Assembly (NCBI RefSeq): GCF_000018545.1
Contig: NC_012586.1
Span: 682,001-746,000, forward strand
Direction: 5' to 3'
From: Sinorhizobium fredii NGR234
GTDB taxonomy: Bacteria; Pseudomonadota; Alphaproteobacteria; Rhizobiales; Rhizobiaceae
DNA: 64,000 nt
Shown here: positions 26,194 through 34,758 of the stretch, one piece after another
Layout: every line of letters begins with the position of its first letter
How positions within the stretch are numbered: the first letter of the stretch is position 1
Notes under the pieces: generated by a model
The model's database searches: none
Seen by the model: the letters and a program-made list of their open reading frames with translations, nothing else
What the model was told of the DNA's origin: nothing
Position numbers and translations under genes: made by a program

Positions 26194-26286
26194 TCAGCCC
26201 GTCCATGCGGATTGTTGCGGCTGCTCGCCGGGCTTAGGCGGCCGCTGTCCCGCCAGATCACACTCGATGGCAAGGATATAAGGCAG
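26194..26286 (+). pseudogene. Possible remnant of an ABC transporter ATPase (PotA-like)
   Basis: About 30 codons read CGLLRLLAGLRRPLSRQITL followed by DGKDI. This is close to the post-Walker-A stretch of PotA/UgpC-type ATPases (T-T-L-L-R-L-I-A-G-F-x-x-P-T-S-G-x-I-x-L-D-G-x-D-I). The Walker A lysine and everything else are missing. It lies in the untranslated region upstream of hom. A lost importer next to a catabolic cluster would make sense, but the fragment is short and judged only by eye. Confidence 0.35.
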
Positions 26287-26469
26287 AGCGAGGACATACC
26301 GGCTCTTTCCACCCGCCCCACTCCGAGGTGCCGTGACGTGGATACTTAGGAGCCTACAAGAAAAGCGTAAGCTAATTTAGCTGTATCGCTGTCAATTAAC
26401 GGATGAACATGCTTGCGAGCTTCGGAATGCGGCAGCCCATCCGCCGCTTCGCTGTTAGGATATAGATCG

Positions 26470-26582
26470 ATGGTGGGGACCACGAAGCCTCTTTTATTCG
26501 CCGTGTCCACCGCGTCGCCCTTCCTCCCCAGGGCAAAATTTGGCTGCCGTCGCACAGGTCCCGACGGCAGCCGTGCTTTTTT
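26470..26582 (+). ncRNA. Candidate trans-acting small RNA, copy 1
   Basis: A gene-free segment has the build of an intrinsic-terminated small RNA. A TGTTAGGATATAGATCG promoter-like stretch (26453-26469) precedes a first hairpin (GGTGGGGACC at 26472 pairing with GTCCACC near 26510). Then comes a C-rich unpaired element (CCCTTCCTCCCCAGGG, able to pair with Shine-Dalgarno sequences), then a perfect 10-bp terminator stem GGCTGCCGTC (26542-26551) and GACGGCAGCC (26563-26572) followed by GTGCTTTTTT. The same architecture, promoter motif and terminator stem recur on the minus strand at 61487-61599. Rhizobiales are known to carry multicopy small RNAs with CCUCC-type loops. Confidence 0.6.
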
Positions 26583-26648
26583 CAGGCCAAATTCGGGACG
26601 ATCAATGGTGCAGCGGCGCCGGTACACGTCGGCTCGATTGACTCGACT

Positions 26649-27113
26649 TCACCGTTGCCCCTTGATCCGGGTGGCCAAGACGTTACGAATTGAGAAGCTT
26701 GAATGAATTCTCAGGACGCCGGGCAGTGTCGAGAGAATCTCCTTATGGATCTTCTCGAACTCGCCCGCGCCCCCCACTTCCACCCTAAGCAGATAGTCCG
26801 AGCCGCCGGTCATCAGAAAGCACTCGCGGATTTCCGGGTGCTTGCGTACGGCAGCTTCAAAACGGTCGAGGTGTTCCTCGGTCTGCCGCTCGAGCGTGAT
26901 GTTGATGATCACCGCAATCGTGTCCTCAGAACTCCCGCTGTCCACCAGGGCCGTGTAGCCGCGGATGACGCCGGCTTCCTCGAGCAATCGTATGCGACGC
27001 AGACAAGCCGAAGGTGAGAGGCCAACTTCCTCCGCAAGGCGCGCATTGCTCAACCGAGCATTCAGCCTCAGCAGACGCAGGATATTGCGGTCGATCGCAT
27101 CAATGGCGGCCAT
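26649..27113 (-). CDS. Lrp/AsnC family regulator of the dad operon
   Basis: A 154-residue regulator. Its HTH opens MAAIDAIDRNILRLLRLNAR and continues LSPSACLRRIRLLEEAG; the RAM domain has CFLMTGGSDYLLRVEVGGAG. The frame extends to 27170, but ATG 27113 matches the family start. It is divergent from alanine racemase and D-amino-acid dehydrogenase genes with about 125 bases between them. An Lrp-type activator next to dadXA is a common arrangement, with L-alanine as usual effector. Confidence 0.93.
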   Translation of the reverse strand: MAAIDAIDRNILRLLRLNARLSNARLAEEVGLSPSACLRRIRLLEEAGVIRGYTALVDSGSSEDTIAVIINITLERQTEEHLDRFEAAVRKHPEIRECFLMTGGSDYLLRVEVGGAGEFEKIHKEILSTLPGVLRIHSSFSIRNVLATRIKGQR

Positions 27114-27237
27114 GCATAATCTTCCATTTGTTCGCAGTTTATTCGACGAATGATCATACATCGAAACCATCGATTATAAGTAGGAGGGATATTCAACGAA
27201 AGTTTCAATATGTTCCGGTGCAACGAAAGGGTTGCAC

Positions 27238-28371
27238 ATGAACTGTCATGCTTCGCATATTCAAAGTTGGGATGCAGACGCTGTTACGGGCTCTTCAGGC
27301 CACCTGACCATTGATCTCGCCGCCTTACAGCGAAACTACCGCAAGCTTTCAGCCGCGGTCGCCCCCGCATCGGCCGCCGCTGTGGTCAAGGCCGACGCGT
27401 ATGGGCTTGGCGCCGAGCAGGTCTCCAAAGCGCTTCATGCGCAGGGCTGCCGGCACTTCTTTGTTGCACATCTCCCTGAGGCGCTGAAACTCAGACCGCT
27501 TCTGCCGAACGACACGCACATATTCGTGCTCAATGGGCTGCAGCCGGGAGCAGAGATCACTTGCACCAATGCCGACGTCGTTCCGGTTCTCAACTCTCTC
27601 GAGCAGTTCCGGCGGTGGTCCTTCACCGCTGAGAAGCTCGGACGCGTTTTTCCTGCCGTTCTGCAGTTCGACACTGGCATGTCGCGTCTCGGCGTACCTC
27701 CACAGGAAAGAACCGCGCTCGCCGCCGAACTCAAGGGCTGCGGGAACCTCGAAATCCTCTTCATCATGAGTCATGTCGCCTGCGCCGACGAGGCCGACAA
27801 AAAGCAGAATGCCGATCAGCTCGCCGAGATGCGCGTTATCGCCGCCGAGTTCGCAGGGCTCGATGTCTGCTTTGCCAATTCGGGCGGCGTCTTTTTGGGC
27901 GGGGACTATCACGGCGTGCTGGCTCGTCCCGGTATCGCCCTCTACGGCGGCGCCCCCACTGCCGGCAGATACAACCCCATGGAGCCCGTCGTTCGGCTCG
28001 AGGTCGCTGTCATCCAAACAAGGACGGTCCCTGCCGGAACGCGTGTCGGATACGGCGGTGCGCACGTGACCTCCGCTAAGACCAGGCTCGCTACAATCGC
28101 TGCAGGTTACGCCGACGGTCTTCCCCGCAGTCTCAGTGATTGCGGCGCCGTTTTCTACGATGGCGTTCGCCTGCCAATCGTTGGCCGCGTCTCGATGGAC
28201 AGCATCACGGTGGATATCACCGCCTTGCCCGAGGGCACGCTTTCCCTGGGCAGTCTCGTCGAGGTTCTCGGTCCCCATCAGACGCTTGAGGATGTCGCCG
28301 AAGCCGCCGGCACGATCTCCTACGAAATCCTGACCAGCCTCGGCCGGCGTTACGAACGTCGGTATCGCTGA
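27238..28371 (+). CDS. dadX: Alanine racemase, catabolic (DadX-type)
   Basis: A 377-residue fold-type III PLP racemase converting L- to D-alanine. Seen: LTIDLAALQRNYRKLSAAV, Schiff-base Lys in AAAVVKADAYGLGAEQV, LQFDTGMSRLGVPPQE, ARPGIALYGGAP, and the second catalytic base Tyr in TRVGYGGAHVTSA. ATG 27238 follows a GAAAGGG ribosome site. It is followed after 21 bases by D-amino-acid dehydrogenase, so the racemase feeds L-alanine into oxidation as D-alanine; hence the DadX name rather than the biosynthetic Alr. Confidence 0.92.
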   Translation: MNCHASHIQSWDADAVTGSSGHLTIDLAALQRNYRKLSAAVAPASAAAVVKADAYGLGAEQVSKALHAQGCRHFFVAHLPEALKLRPLLPNDTHIFVLNGLQPGAEITCTNADVVPVLNSLEQFRRWSFTAEKLGRVFPAVLQFDTGMSRLGVPPQERTALAAELKGCGNLEILFIMSHVACADEADKKQNADQLAEMRVIAAEFAGLDVCFANSGGVFLGGDYHGVLARPGIALYGGAPTAGRYNPMEPVVRLEVAVIQTRTVPAGTRVGYGGAHVTSAKTRLATIAAGYADGLPRSLSDCGAVFYDGVRLPIVGRVSMDSITVDITALPEGTLSLGSLVEVLGPHQTLEDVAEAAGTISYEILTSLGRRYERRYR

Positions 28372-28392
28372 GCAAACATCATCGAGGAAAGC

Positions 28393-29640
28393 ATGAAAGT
28401 CATCGTTCTCGGCGCCGGCGTCATCGGCGTGACCAGCGCGTACCGGCTTGCCAAGGCAGGACACGAGGTCACAGTCATCGACCGCCAACGGGGGCCGGCT
28501 CTGGAAACCAGCTTCGCCAATGCAGGGGAGGTCTCTTTCGGTTACTGCTCGCCATGGGCCGCACCGGGCATCCCGATGAAGGCGCTGAAATGGCTGTTCA
28601 TGGAGCACGCGCCGCTGATCCTGCGCCCGAAGCTCGATCGCGCCATGCTCACATGGATGTTCCAGATGCTGAGAAACTGCACCGCTGAACGCTACGCGAT
28701 CAACAAGAGCCGAATGCTGCGTCTCGCGGGCTACAGTCGGACGTCTCTGGCGGAGGTGCGGGCGGAGACCGGCATTGCCTATGACGAGCGCATGCAAGGC
28801 ACCCTGCAGCTCTTCAGGACGCAGCAGCAGCTCGACGCTTCGGCCAAGGACGTCAAGGCGCTCGCCGCCGACGGTGTGCCGTACAAGGTGCTCGATCGCG
28901 ACGGCTGCATCCGGGTCGAGCCCGCGCTGAAGCATGTCCGCGACAAAATCGTCGGCGGGCTGCTGACGCCGAAGGACGAGACGGGTGACTGCTTCAAGTT
29001 CACCAACGCACTTGCCGCCAAGGCCGCGGCGCTTGGCGTTCGCTTTGTCTACGGCAGGCAAATCGCGGGACTGGACGTCGAGAGTGGCCGCGTGCGTGGC
29101 GTGCTGACTGACCGCGAACGGATGAGCGCGGACGCCGTCGTCGTCGCACTCGGCAGCTATTCGCCGCTGCTCCTCAAGCCCCTCGGCATCAAGCTGGCGG
29201 TCTATCCCGTCAAGGGCTATTCCCTGACGATCCCGATCACCGACGCATCGCGCGCACCGGAGTCGACGGTAATGGACGAGACCTACAAGATTGCGATCAC
29301 CAGGCTGGGCGATCGGATCCGCGTCGGCGGCATGGCGGAAATATCCGGCTACACCAATGACCTCGGCCACGCGCGGCGTCGCACGCTCGACCATTCGGTA
29401 ACCGACCTGTTTCCCGGCGGGGATTTGCAAAAGGCATCATTCTGGTCGGGGCTGCGGCCGATGACCCCGGACGGGACCCCGGTGATCGGGCCGACAAAGG
29501 TTGCCGGCCTTTTCCTCAACACGGGCCACGGGACGCTGGGATGGACGATGAGCTGTGGCTCGGCGCGACTGATCAGCGATCTGGTCAGCGGGCGAAAGCC
29601 GGAAATCGACGCGGCCGATCTCGCGATCAGCCGCTACTGA
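28393..29640 (+). CDS. dadA: D-amino acid dehydrogenase small subunit
   Basis: A 415-residue flavoprotein oxidising D-alanine and other D-amino acids to 2-oxo acids and ammonia, passing electrons to the respiratory chain at the inner membrane face. FAD motif [20 protein letters not shown] at the extreme N-terminus, [20 protein letters not shown] (a DadA hallmark), and [19 protein letters not shown] with [18 protein letters not shown] at the C-terminus. GAGGAAAGC precedes the start. It lies between dadX and a RidA gene, forming a complete alanine degradation operon. Confidence 0.94.
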   Translation: MKVIVLGAGVIGVTSAYRLAKAGHEVTVIDRQRGPALETSFANAGEVSFGYCSPWAAPGIPMKALKWLFMEHAPLILRPKLDRAMLTWMFQMLRNCTAERYAINKSRMLRLAGYSRTSLAEVRAETGIAYDERMQGTLQLFRTQQQLDASAKDVKALAADGVPYKVLDRDGCIRVEPALKHVRDKIVGGLLTPKDETGDCFKFTNALAAKAAALGVRFVYGRQIAGLDVESGRVRGVLTDRERMSADAVVVALGSYSPLLLKPLGIKLAVYPVKGYSLTIPITDASRAPESTVMDETYKIAITRLGDRIRVGGMAEISGYTNDLGHARRRTLDHSVTDLFPGGDLQKASFWSGLRPMTPDGTPVIGPTKVAGLFLNTGHGTLGWTMSCGSARLISDLVSGRKPEIDAADLAISRY

Positions 29641-29675
29641 TCAATCACTCACCCAGAAACAACTTGGAGCCAGCA

Positions 29676-30056
29676 ATGATCGAGGCGGTAACAACAACTG
29701 AGGCACCGGGCGCGATCGGCCCGTTCTCGCAGGCGATTAAAGGGGGCAATCTGCTTTTCGTCTCGGGGCAACTCCCGATCGATCCCGCAACCGGAGAGCT
29801 CGTTTCGAACGATCCCGTCGAGCAGGCGACGCAGTGTTTGAGAAACATCGCCGCGATCGCCGAAGCGGGGGGATCGGGAATCGAGAGGACCGTCAAGACG
29901 ACCGTGTTGCTGACGGACCTTTCCCGTTTCGCCGACATCAACAGCGTATATGCGACATTCTTCCAGAAGCCATTCCCTGCCCGCGCGTGCTATGAGGTCA
30001 GCGCGCTGCCAAAAGGGGCACAAGTTGAAATCGAGGCGGTGATCGCGCTGGGATAA
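29676..30056 (+). CDS. RidA family enamine/imine deaminase
   Basis: A 126-residue RidA: APGAIGPFSQAIKGGNLLFV, SGQLPIDPATGEL, NIAAIAEAGGSGIERTVKTT, and the substrate Arg in FPARACYEVSALPKGAQVEI. TTGGAGC precedes ATG 29676. Closing the dadX-dadA operon, it should hydrolyse the imino acid made by DadA to the keto acid before it can damage PLP enzymes. Confidence 0.93.
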   Translation: MIEAVTTTEAPGAIGPFSQAIKGGNLLFVSGQLPIDPATGELVSNDPVEQATQCLRNIAAIAEAGGSGIERTVKTTVLLTDLSRFADINSVYATFFQKPFPARACYEVSALPKGAQVEIEAVIALG

Positions 30057-30712
30057 GTGCCGCCAAGCCGGCAGTCTCGCGCCGCCCCGACCACCGACGG
30101 GTGGCCGCCACGCAGCTGTCCGGCTCAACGCGATTTTCCCCACTCATGATGGGACGCGAGAATTGGCCGCCCATGGAAAGCCGGCAGCCGATAAACGAAA
30201 CGCCGCATTTCATGACTCTGGTGAATACTTAAGCGAGTTAAAGAGCCGGATAGTTGCGGACCCGCATGCGCCACGCGAACCACCGCGATGCTCGGGCGTC
30301 GGTTCTTGACCGAGGACCGCTTTTGGTTACGTCAGCAGGCATTGGACCATCGCATGTTGAAGTTCAGCAACGGGTCGATCTTTCTGGTTCCCGGAGGGTG
30401 GCCGCACTGGGTGGTGAGCAGAAGTCCAACGTGAGGAAACCATACAGCGGCTTTGCAGGACTTAGCTGCCAATCAAACCCCGTCCGACACCGCATGCAAC
30501 AAGCACGCTGGCGGTTAGGCTCACACGAATAATGCCGATTTCCTCGCGCCTCTGCCTCGTCGCCGATGCTTGGCATTGTACCGACGTACCGCCTTTAAGG
30601 GAGGTAGGGAGCGGGGGGTACGGTGACTATAGGGTCTCAGCGGAGCCTGTGCCGCTATATGGCACCCTGACACAGTCGTTTCTCATCCGAATACTATCGG
30701 CGATACCGTGAC
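30057..30712. other. Long intergenic region, no gene recognised
   Basis: About 650 bases between the convergent ridA and DUF305-type genes. Small open frames on both strands (for example 30254-30532 plus and 30364-30576 minus) have no recognisable domain, no good ribosome site and atypical composition. This region marks the boundary between the amino-acid catabolism part and the metal-resistance part of the window, so it could contain decayed mobile DNA, but I cannot identify any. Confidence 0.5.
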
Positions 30713-31207
30713 TTACTGCCCTCGATCCAACCTCGCGCGAATGGCATTCATCTGCTCGATTTCTTGCCGCTGTCCTTGCGAGATGTTTCTGCAAAGATCC
30801 TTAAGTTCTTCGTCCTCAAGACGGGCCTCGCGACACATTAGGATCGCCCCAGAGTGATGCGGGACCATCGAAGCAATGAACTGCCGGTCGCCGATTCCCG
30901 ATTGGATACGGGTACCCGCGAAAGCAGCGCAGAAGAGCGCGAGCAATCCGATGTAAAGGAGGACGTTTAGCCGCCTGTTCTTGTACATGCCCGCCATCGT
31001 CGCGAGCATAATGATCCCCATCGGAGCCACCATGGTTAGCGCCATGTAGAACGTATTCAGGTTGTTGCGGAAATCACCCCATCCGTCGATCATCGAAAAC
31101 ATTACGAAGTACATGACGACAACGCTGAGGATCACGTTGACGGCGAACATCAGATAATGGTGCCCAATCGTGCCATGCTGCTCCGTTGGTTTGCCGTGCG
31201 TTACCAT
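30713..31207 (-). CDS. Membrane-anchored DUF305 protein
   Basis: A 164-residue protein. A His-containing N-terminus (MVTHGKPTEQHGTIGHHYLM) is followed by three transmembrane segments (FAVNVILSVVVMYFVMF, ALTMVAPMGIIMLATMAG, NVLLYIGLLALFCAAFAG) and a C-terminal DUF305 helix pair with the characteristic MVPHHSGAILMCREA. DUF305 proteins are often found next to copper genes and their His/Met residues are thought to bind copper. GGAGG five bases before ATG 31207 decides the start although the frame runs to 31339. First gene of the metal island. Confidence 0.85.
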   Translation of the reverse strand: MVTHGKPTEQHGTIGHHYLMFAVNVILSVVVMYFVMFSMIDGWGDFRNNLNTFYMALTMVAPMGIIMLATMAGMYKNRRLNVLLYIGLLALFCAAFAGTRIQSGIGDRQFIASMVPHHSGAILMCREARLEDEELKDLCRNISQGQRQEIEQMNAIRARLDRGQ

Positions 31208-31355
31208 GACGACCTCCATCTTCCTACGCTCAACCATTCGCCATTCGATTTTAGGGTGCGGAACCGACAAGATCGTCGTTCGTTCCATCACAACCTTTCC
31301 GCCAATAACCAGCGAAGGTGCCCTCCTTTCCCTGCCCATCCATACGGGATAGAAT

Positions 31356-31907
31356 TTGTTTGCTGGATATTGCTCAACCGCGAACCGCCTGCATCGTGAA
31401 GAGTGCTATCCAGAAAAGGGCAGCGTTTCTTGCGATGACGAAACAGCCGAACCTACCAAACGTGAATTTCTCTATCTGGTGACAGCCATGGCCGGGGTGA
31501 TGGGTGTCGCAGCCGCCTCTTGGCCGTTCATTGACCAGATGCGTCCTGACGCGTCCACGCTCGCAATGGCCTCCATCGAGGTGGACGTATCGTCCCTGGT
31601 GGAAGGTGTGTCGCTGACCGTCCAATGGCGGGGCCGGCCTGTTTTCATTCGCAACCGGACCCAGCCTGCGACCGATCTCGCACGCTCTGCGGGGGAGGGG
31701 AGGGAGAACTGGATCGTGATGATTGGAGTGTGCACGCACCTCGGCTGCGTACCTCTCGGACAGGCCGGTGACTTCGGGGGCTGGCTCTGCCCTTGCCACG
31801 GATCGCATTATGACACCGCCGGGCGTATCCGGAAGGGACCCGCACCGGAGAACCTCGCGATTCCCCGCTTCGAATTCGTCTCGGAAGCCGTCGTTCGCAT
31901 CGGATAA
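31356..31907 (+). CDS. Lone Rieske iron-sulfur protein (PetA-like, shortened)
   Basis: A 183-codon frame for the Rieske subunit of ubiquinol-cytochrome c reductase. [20 protein letters not shown] is a Tat-like N-terminal anchor in which the twin Arg is Lys-Arg, [15 protein letters not shown] follows, and cluster ligands lie in [12 protein letters not shown] and [17 protein letters not shown]. Compared with standard PetA, about 25 residues are missing between [11 protein letters not shown] and the conserved [12 protein letters not shown]. No cytochrome b or c1 gene is nearby. No ATG precedes the conserved part; the first possible start is TTG 31356, so the true start may be lost and expression is uncertain. 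Confidence 0.8.
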   Translation: MFAGYCSTANRLHREECYPEKGSVSCDDETAEPTKREFLYLVTAMAGVMGVAAASWPFIDQMRPDASTLAMASIEVDVSSLVEGVSLTVQWRGRPVFIRNRTQPATDLARSAGEGRENWIVMIGVCTHLGCVPLGQAGDFGGWLCPCHGSHYDTAGRIRKGPAPENLAIPRFEFVSEAVVRIG

Positions 31908-32018
31908 GCCGCGCACCAGGTGGAGCACTCGCAACGCGCCGCTATATGTCGCATCTTCTTCAATCGTGAAGCGCCCTCCTCCTCCGGCCCCGCTGGGGAA
32001 TTTGGTGTGGGCACGTTT

Positions 32019-32735
32019 CTAGGATCGGTCAGGCCTGTTGTTCGACAGGTCCGTGACAAGGATCGGGGTTCCGTCCGCAACTCGGTCATAGAGATCGATG
32101 ACATCCTGGTTGATCATCCGGACGCAACCGGACGAGACATGCTGGCCAATGGTCCACCATTCCGGCGAACCGTGAACGCGGTAGAGCGTGTCCTCGCCAT
32201 TCTGGAAAATGTAGAGAGCGCGGGCTCCGAGCGGATTGTCTGGACCGGGCTCCATTCCGCCGCGCTCCAGACTGTATTTCTTAAGCTTCGGCTCCCGCTC
32301 GAGCATCTCATCCGCTGGTATCCAGCGGGGCCACTTGCGCTTGTACTGCACGACACCACGACCTGACCACTCGAAGCCGGCGCGGCCCAGAGCGACGCCG
32401 TACCGCAAAGCCTGACCCTTCACCTGCACGAGGTAGAGGAAGTGGTTGCCGACGTCGACTACAAGAGTTCCGGGCGGGTCGCCCGTCGGGTCTGCCACGA
32501 CCTGTCGGTGAAACCGGGGGTCGATCTTTTGGTAGGGAACCGCCGGCACTGGGTAGGGTTCTGTCGGCCTTTCCCCGTACATCTGCGCCAGGATTGAGCC
32601 TGTGCCTGAAGCAGGCGGCGTGCGGCCCTCGTTCTTTGGGGCGCTTACGGCGGCGGTGCGGCCAGTCCAGCCCAGGGCCGCCATCATGGCAGCGAGTTTC
32701 AAGAACGAGCGGCGGCAGACCTCGTATCCATCCAT
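32019..32735 (-). CDS. L,D-transpeptidase (YkuD domain), exported
   Basis: A 238-residue exported protein. A Tat-like signal (CRRSFLKLAAMMAALGW) is followed by a YkuD catalytic domain: TLVVDVGNHFLYLVQVKGQA at its start, the active-site His in YRVHGSPEWWTIGQ and Cys in SSGCVRM. Such enzymes make or remodel 3-3 peptidoglycan crosslinks or attach lipoproteins to peptidoglycan. AGGTGAG lies just before ATG 32735. It converges on the Rieske gene. Members of this family are frequently found in copper-resistance neighbourhoods, where direct copper inhibition of the active Cys is a known issue. Confidence 0.9.
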   Translation of the reverse strand: MDGYEVCRRSFLKLAAMMAALGWTGRTAAVSAPKNEGRTPPASGTGSILAQMYGERPTEPYPVPAVPYQKIDPRFHRQVVADPTGDPPGTLVVDVGNHFLYLVQVKGQALRYGVALGRAGFEWSGRGVVQYKRKWPRWIPADEMLEREPKLKKYSLERGGMEPGPDNPLGARALYIFQNGEDTLYRVHGSPEWWTIGQHVSSGCVRMINQDVIDLYDRVADGTPILVTDLSNNRPDRS

Positions 32736-32916
32736 CTTTCTCACCTGTCTCGATCTCCCGCAGCCGCGGACGAGAACGAGTACGCTTAGATGTTGATCCG
32801 TGAATTTTGAACGGGGAGCGGCGGCATCGGTTCCCGTGGGATCGCGGAAATGGTGATCGCAGGCGGGGCCTCGTCATGATACAATCTGATCAGCGCATGA
32901 ACCATGGGAGGTGGGA

Positions 32917-33285
32917 ATGCGTCACCTTGCATCCGCACTAGCGGCTGTGATGCTCGCCGCTCCGAACGCGGCAGCCGAGGAGCCCGTTGTTTTCCATACG
33001 GCGCAGTTCGACGACGCCACAGTCGTCAGCCTCGGGCTCGTCAGCAACATGATGACCGAACGCCCCGGATACGACTACGACGTCATCATATCGCTTTGGC
33101 AGACCGACTCCCGTAGCGGGGCGGTCTACAGCGATCCCGGAAAGCATCGGGCACTGGTAAAGTGCGGCGATCCGGCCATGGTGTCGGTCAGGGGCGTCGA
33201 CTATACGGTACCTGCGTCCGGCGCAGGTGGAGAAGACTGGAAGACGGATCTCTGGCGAGCGGTCTGTGAGACGCCCGTTTCGTAA
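32917..33285 (+). CDS. Small exported protein of unknown function
   Basis: A 122-residue protein with a clear signal peptide (MRHLASALAAVMLAAPNAAA, cleaved before EEPVV). The mature part of about 100 residues has two Cys (VKCGDPAM and RAVCETP) that could form a disulfide and a VSVRGVDYTVPASG strand region. GGAGGT five bases before ATG 32917 sets the start. I do not recognise a family. Its last 85 bases overlap the end of the convergent cyclase gene. Confidence 0.7.
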   Translation: MRHLASALAAVMLAAPNAAAEEPVVFHTAQFDDATVVSLGLVSNMMTERPGYDYDVIISLWQTDSRSGAVYSDPGKHRALVKCGDPAMVSVRGVDYTVPASGAGGEDWKTDLWRAVCETPVS

Positions 33286-34556
33286 GCCGGCACATGCTCC
33301 ACGGCTCGGGAATCCATCGCTCCGAGCAGATACCAGACATCTATGGGAAGCCGCCGACCTGGCAGGGCGGCTGATTTCAAGGACATCCATGTGGCGTCCG
33401 CGACCGGCATTCGCAGCCGCGCGACCAGGTCGGAAGAGATCACAAGCGAAGCGTCGAGGGATTTCGCCAGAATTTCAAGGCGCTGAGCGACGTTCACCGC
33501 GTCACCGATGACCGTGAACTCGCTGTGGCAGCCGCTGTCGAGAACGCCGCCGACCACCGTGCCGTAGTGCAGCCCAATTGCGACATCGAGGGCGGGATAG
33601 CCCTTCAGGAGGTTGTTGTTTTTCCAGTCGTTCAGTGCATCGACGAGATCGAGAGCGCATGCGAGCGCCCGATCCGCATCGTGGGCGGTCGGTTTGGGCT
33701 GCCCGAACACCGCCATGACGCCGTCGCCGATAAACTTGTCGACGGTTCCGCCATGGTCGAAGATCGTCTGGGAGACGAGCTGGCGATATTCCGCCAGCAC
33801 GAAGGCAAGCTCCGGAGCGGGCGCGGTCTCGGCAAAGCTCGTGAAGTCGCGCAGGTCGACGAACATGATTGCGGCGTTCCGGCGCTCGAGACCGAGACCG
33901 ACGCCTCCGTCCTGAAGCTCCGCCACCACCAGCGGCGAGAAGAAGTGTGAGAGATTGAGACGCCGCCGGTCCGCTTTCAGCGCCTCCTTGCGCGTCCGGT
34001 CGTGATCCCGCGCGAGCAGGTAGATGGCAAAGGCGGTAAAGGCGAAACTGACGGTCAGGCCCAGATCCTGGTTGAAGAACGCCGCGAGCAACGATGCCAC
34101 GTCAGCGGTGTGATGTCTGACGGCGGTGATCGCCAGCATCGCCACCCAGGAGACGAGGACGATGCCGGAGAAGACCAGCACGAGCCGACGGTCCAGCTTG
34201 AGGCCCACATGGTTGAGCAGGATGAACGCCACCACCAGGCTCGTCGTCGTCAGGTTGTGATTTTCGGTGACGGGGCCTGCAAGAATATGGGCGTAGAGAA
34301 GCAGCGCTACCAGCAACGCATCGAGGACGACAAAGAGTGTCTTGAGCCAGGAGCGGTCAGGCAGGTGGGGCGCGGTTGCGACCGAGGCGATGCTGATGAC
34401 GAGATAGCTGAGGACGACAATTGAATGCATGCCTTCGGCTCCCTCGTTGCCGCCGAGCAACAGGTTGGCGAGAAGAATCACGAAGGCGACAAAGCGCAGA
34501 AGGATCGAGCGCATTTCGCGCGCGGAATCCCAGTGGGGGTGGAGTGTAGACCTCAT
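33201..34556 (-). CDS. Class III adenylate/guanylate cyclase with membrane domain
   Basis: A 451-residue protein. Residues about 15-210 hold roughly six hydrophobic segments (ILLRFVAFVILLANLLLGG onward). A short linker (FFSPLVVAELQDGG) leads to a class III cyclase domain: AAIMFVDLRDFTSFAETA with the first metal Asp, DKFIGDGVMAVFGQP with the second, and FTVIGDAVNVAQRLEILA with the Asn/Arg transition-state pair. The C-terminal 50 residues are poorly conserved and overlap the convergent gene. ATG 34556 is chosen; the frame is open to 34598. It probably makes cAMP in response to a membrane or periplasmic signal. Confidence 0.9.
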   Translation of the reverse strand: MRSTLHPHWDSAREMRSILLRFVAFVILLANLLLGGNEGAEGMHSIVVLSYLVISIASVATAPHLPDRSWLKTLFVVLDALLVALLLYAHILAGPVTENHNLTTTSLVVAFILLNHVGLKLDRRLVLVFSGIVLVSWVAMLAITAVRHHTADVASLLAAFFNQDLGLTVSFAFTAFAIYLLARDHDRTRKEALKADRRRLNLSHFFSPLVVAELQDGGVGLGLERRNAAIMFVDLRDFTSFAETAPAPELAFVLAEYRQLVSQTIFDHGGTVDKFIGDGVMAVFGQPKPTAHDADRALACALDLVDALNDWKNNNLLKGYPALDVAIGLHYGTVVGGVLDSGCHSEFTVIGDAVNVAQRLEILAKSLDASLVISSDLVARLRMPVADATWMSLKSAALPGRRLPIDVWYLLGAMDSRAVEHVPAYETGVSQTARQRSVFQSSPPAPDAGTV

Positions 34557-34644
34557 GTCTTTCGACTTGCAATAGCAGGGATTGAGAACAAACAGCACTC
34601 CGCGCCTATCAGACGCGGATGGGCCGCTGCTGCACTTTGGATTA

Positions 34645-34688
34645 CTGCATAATTCCTCAGATCGTATTCGATCTGAGGAATTATGCAG
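34645..34688. repeat. Perfect palindrome with 20-bp arms and 4-base loop
   Basis: CTGCATAATTCCTCAGATCG (34645-34664), loop TATT, then the exact reverse complement (34669-34688). It lies between the end of the copper operon (34759) and the start of the cyclase gene (34556). A perfect dyad of this size at the end of an operon could be a transcription terminator or transcript-stabilising hairpin. The AT-rich outer arms and CTGCATAATTCC edges look like a dispersed rhizobial palindromic repeat, which I recall but cannot verify here. Confidence 0.9.
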
Positions 34689-34758
34689 GAGCCGCTCTAT
34701 ACGTCGTGAACGCGCGCGGCAAAGGACGCGGCCGGGTAGGGCCGCGTCCTGATCTGGA

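Noticed and set aside
27349..29430. A 693-codon minus-strand open frame opposite dadX and dadA
   Set aside because: It runs across two well-supported genes, lacks any family motif and reflects the high third-position GC of the real genes.
30364..30576. A small minus-strand protein with several Cys
   Set aside because: No ribosome site, no family and in a gene-poor junction; likely a chance frame.
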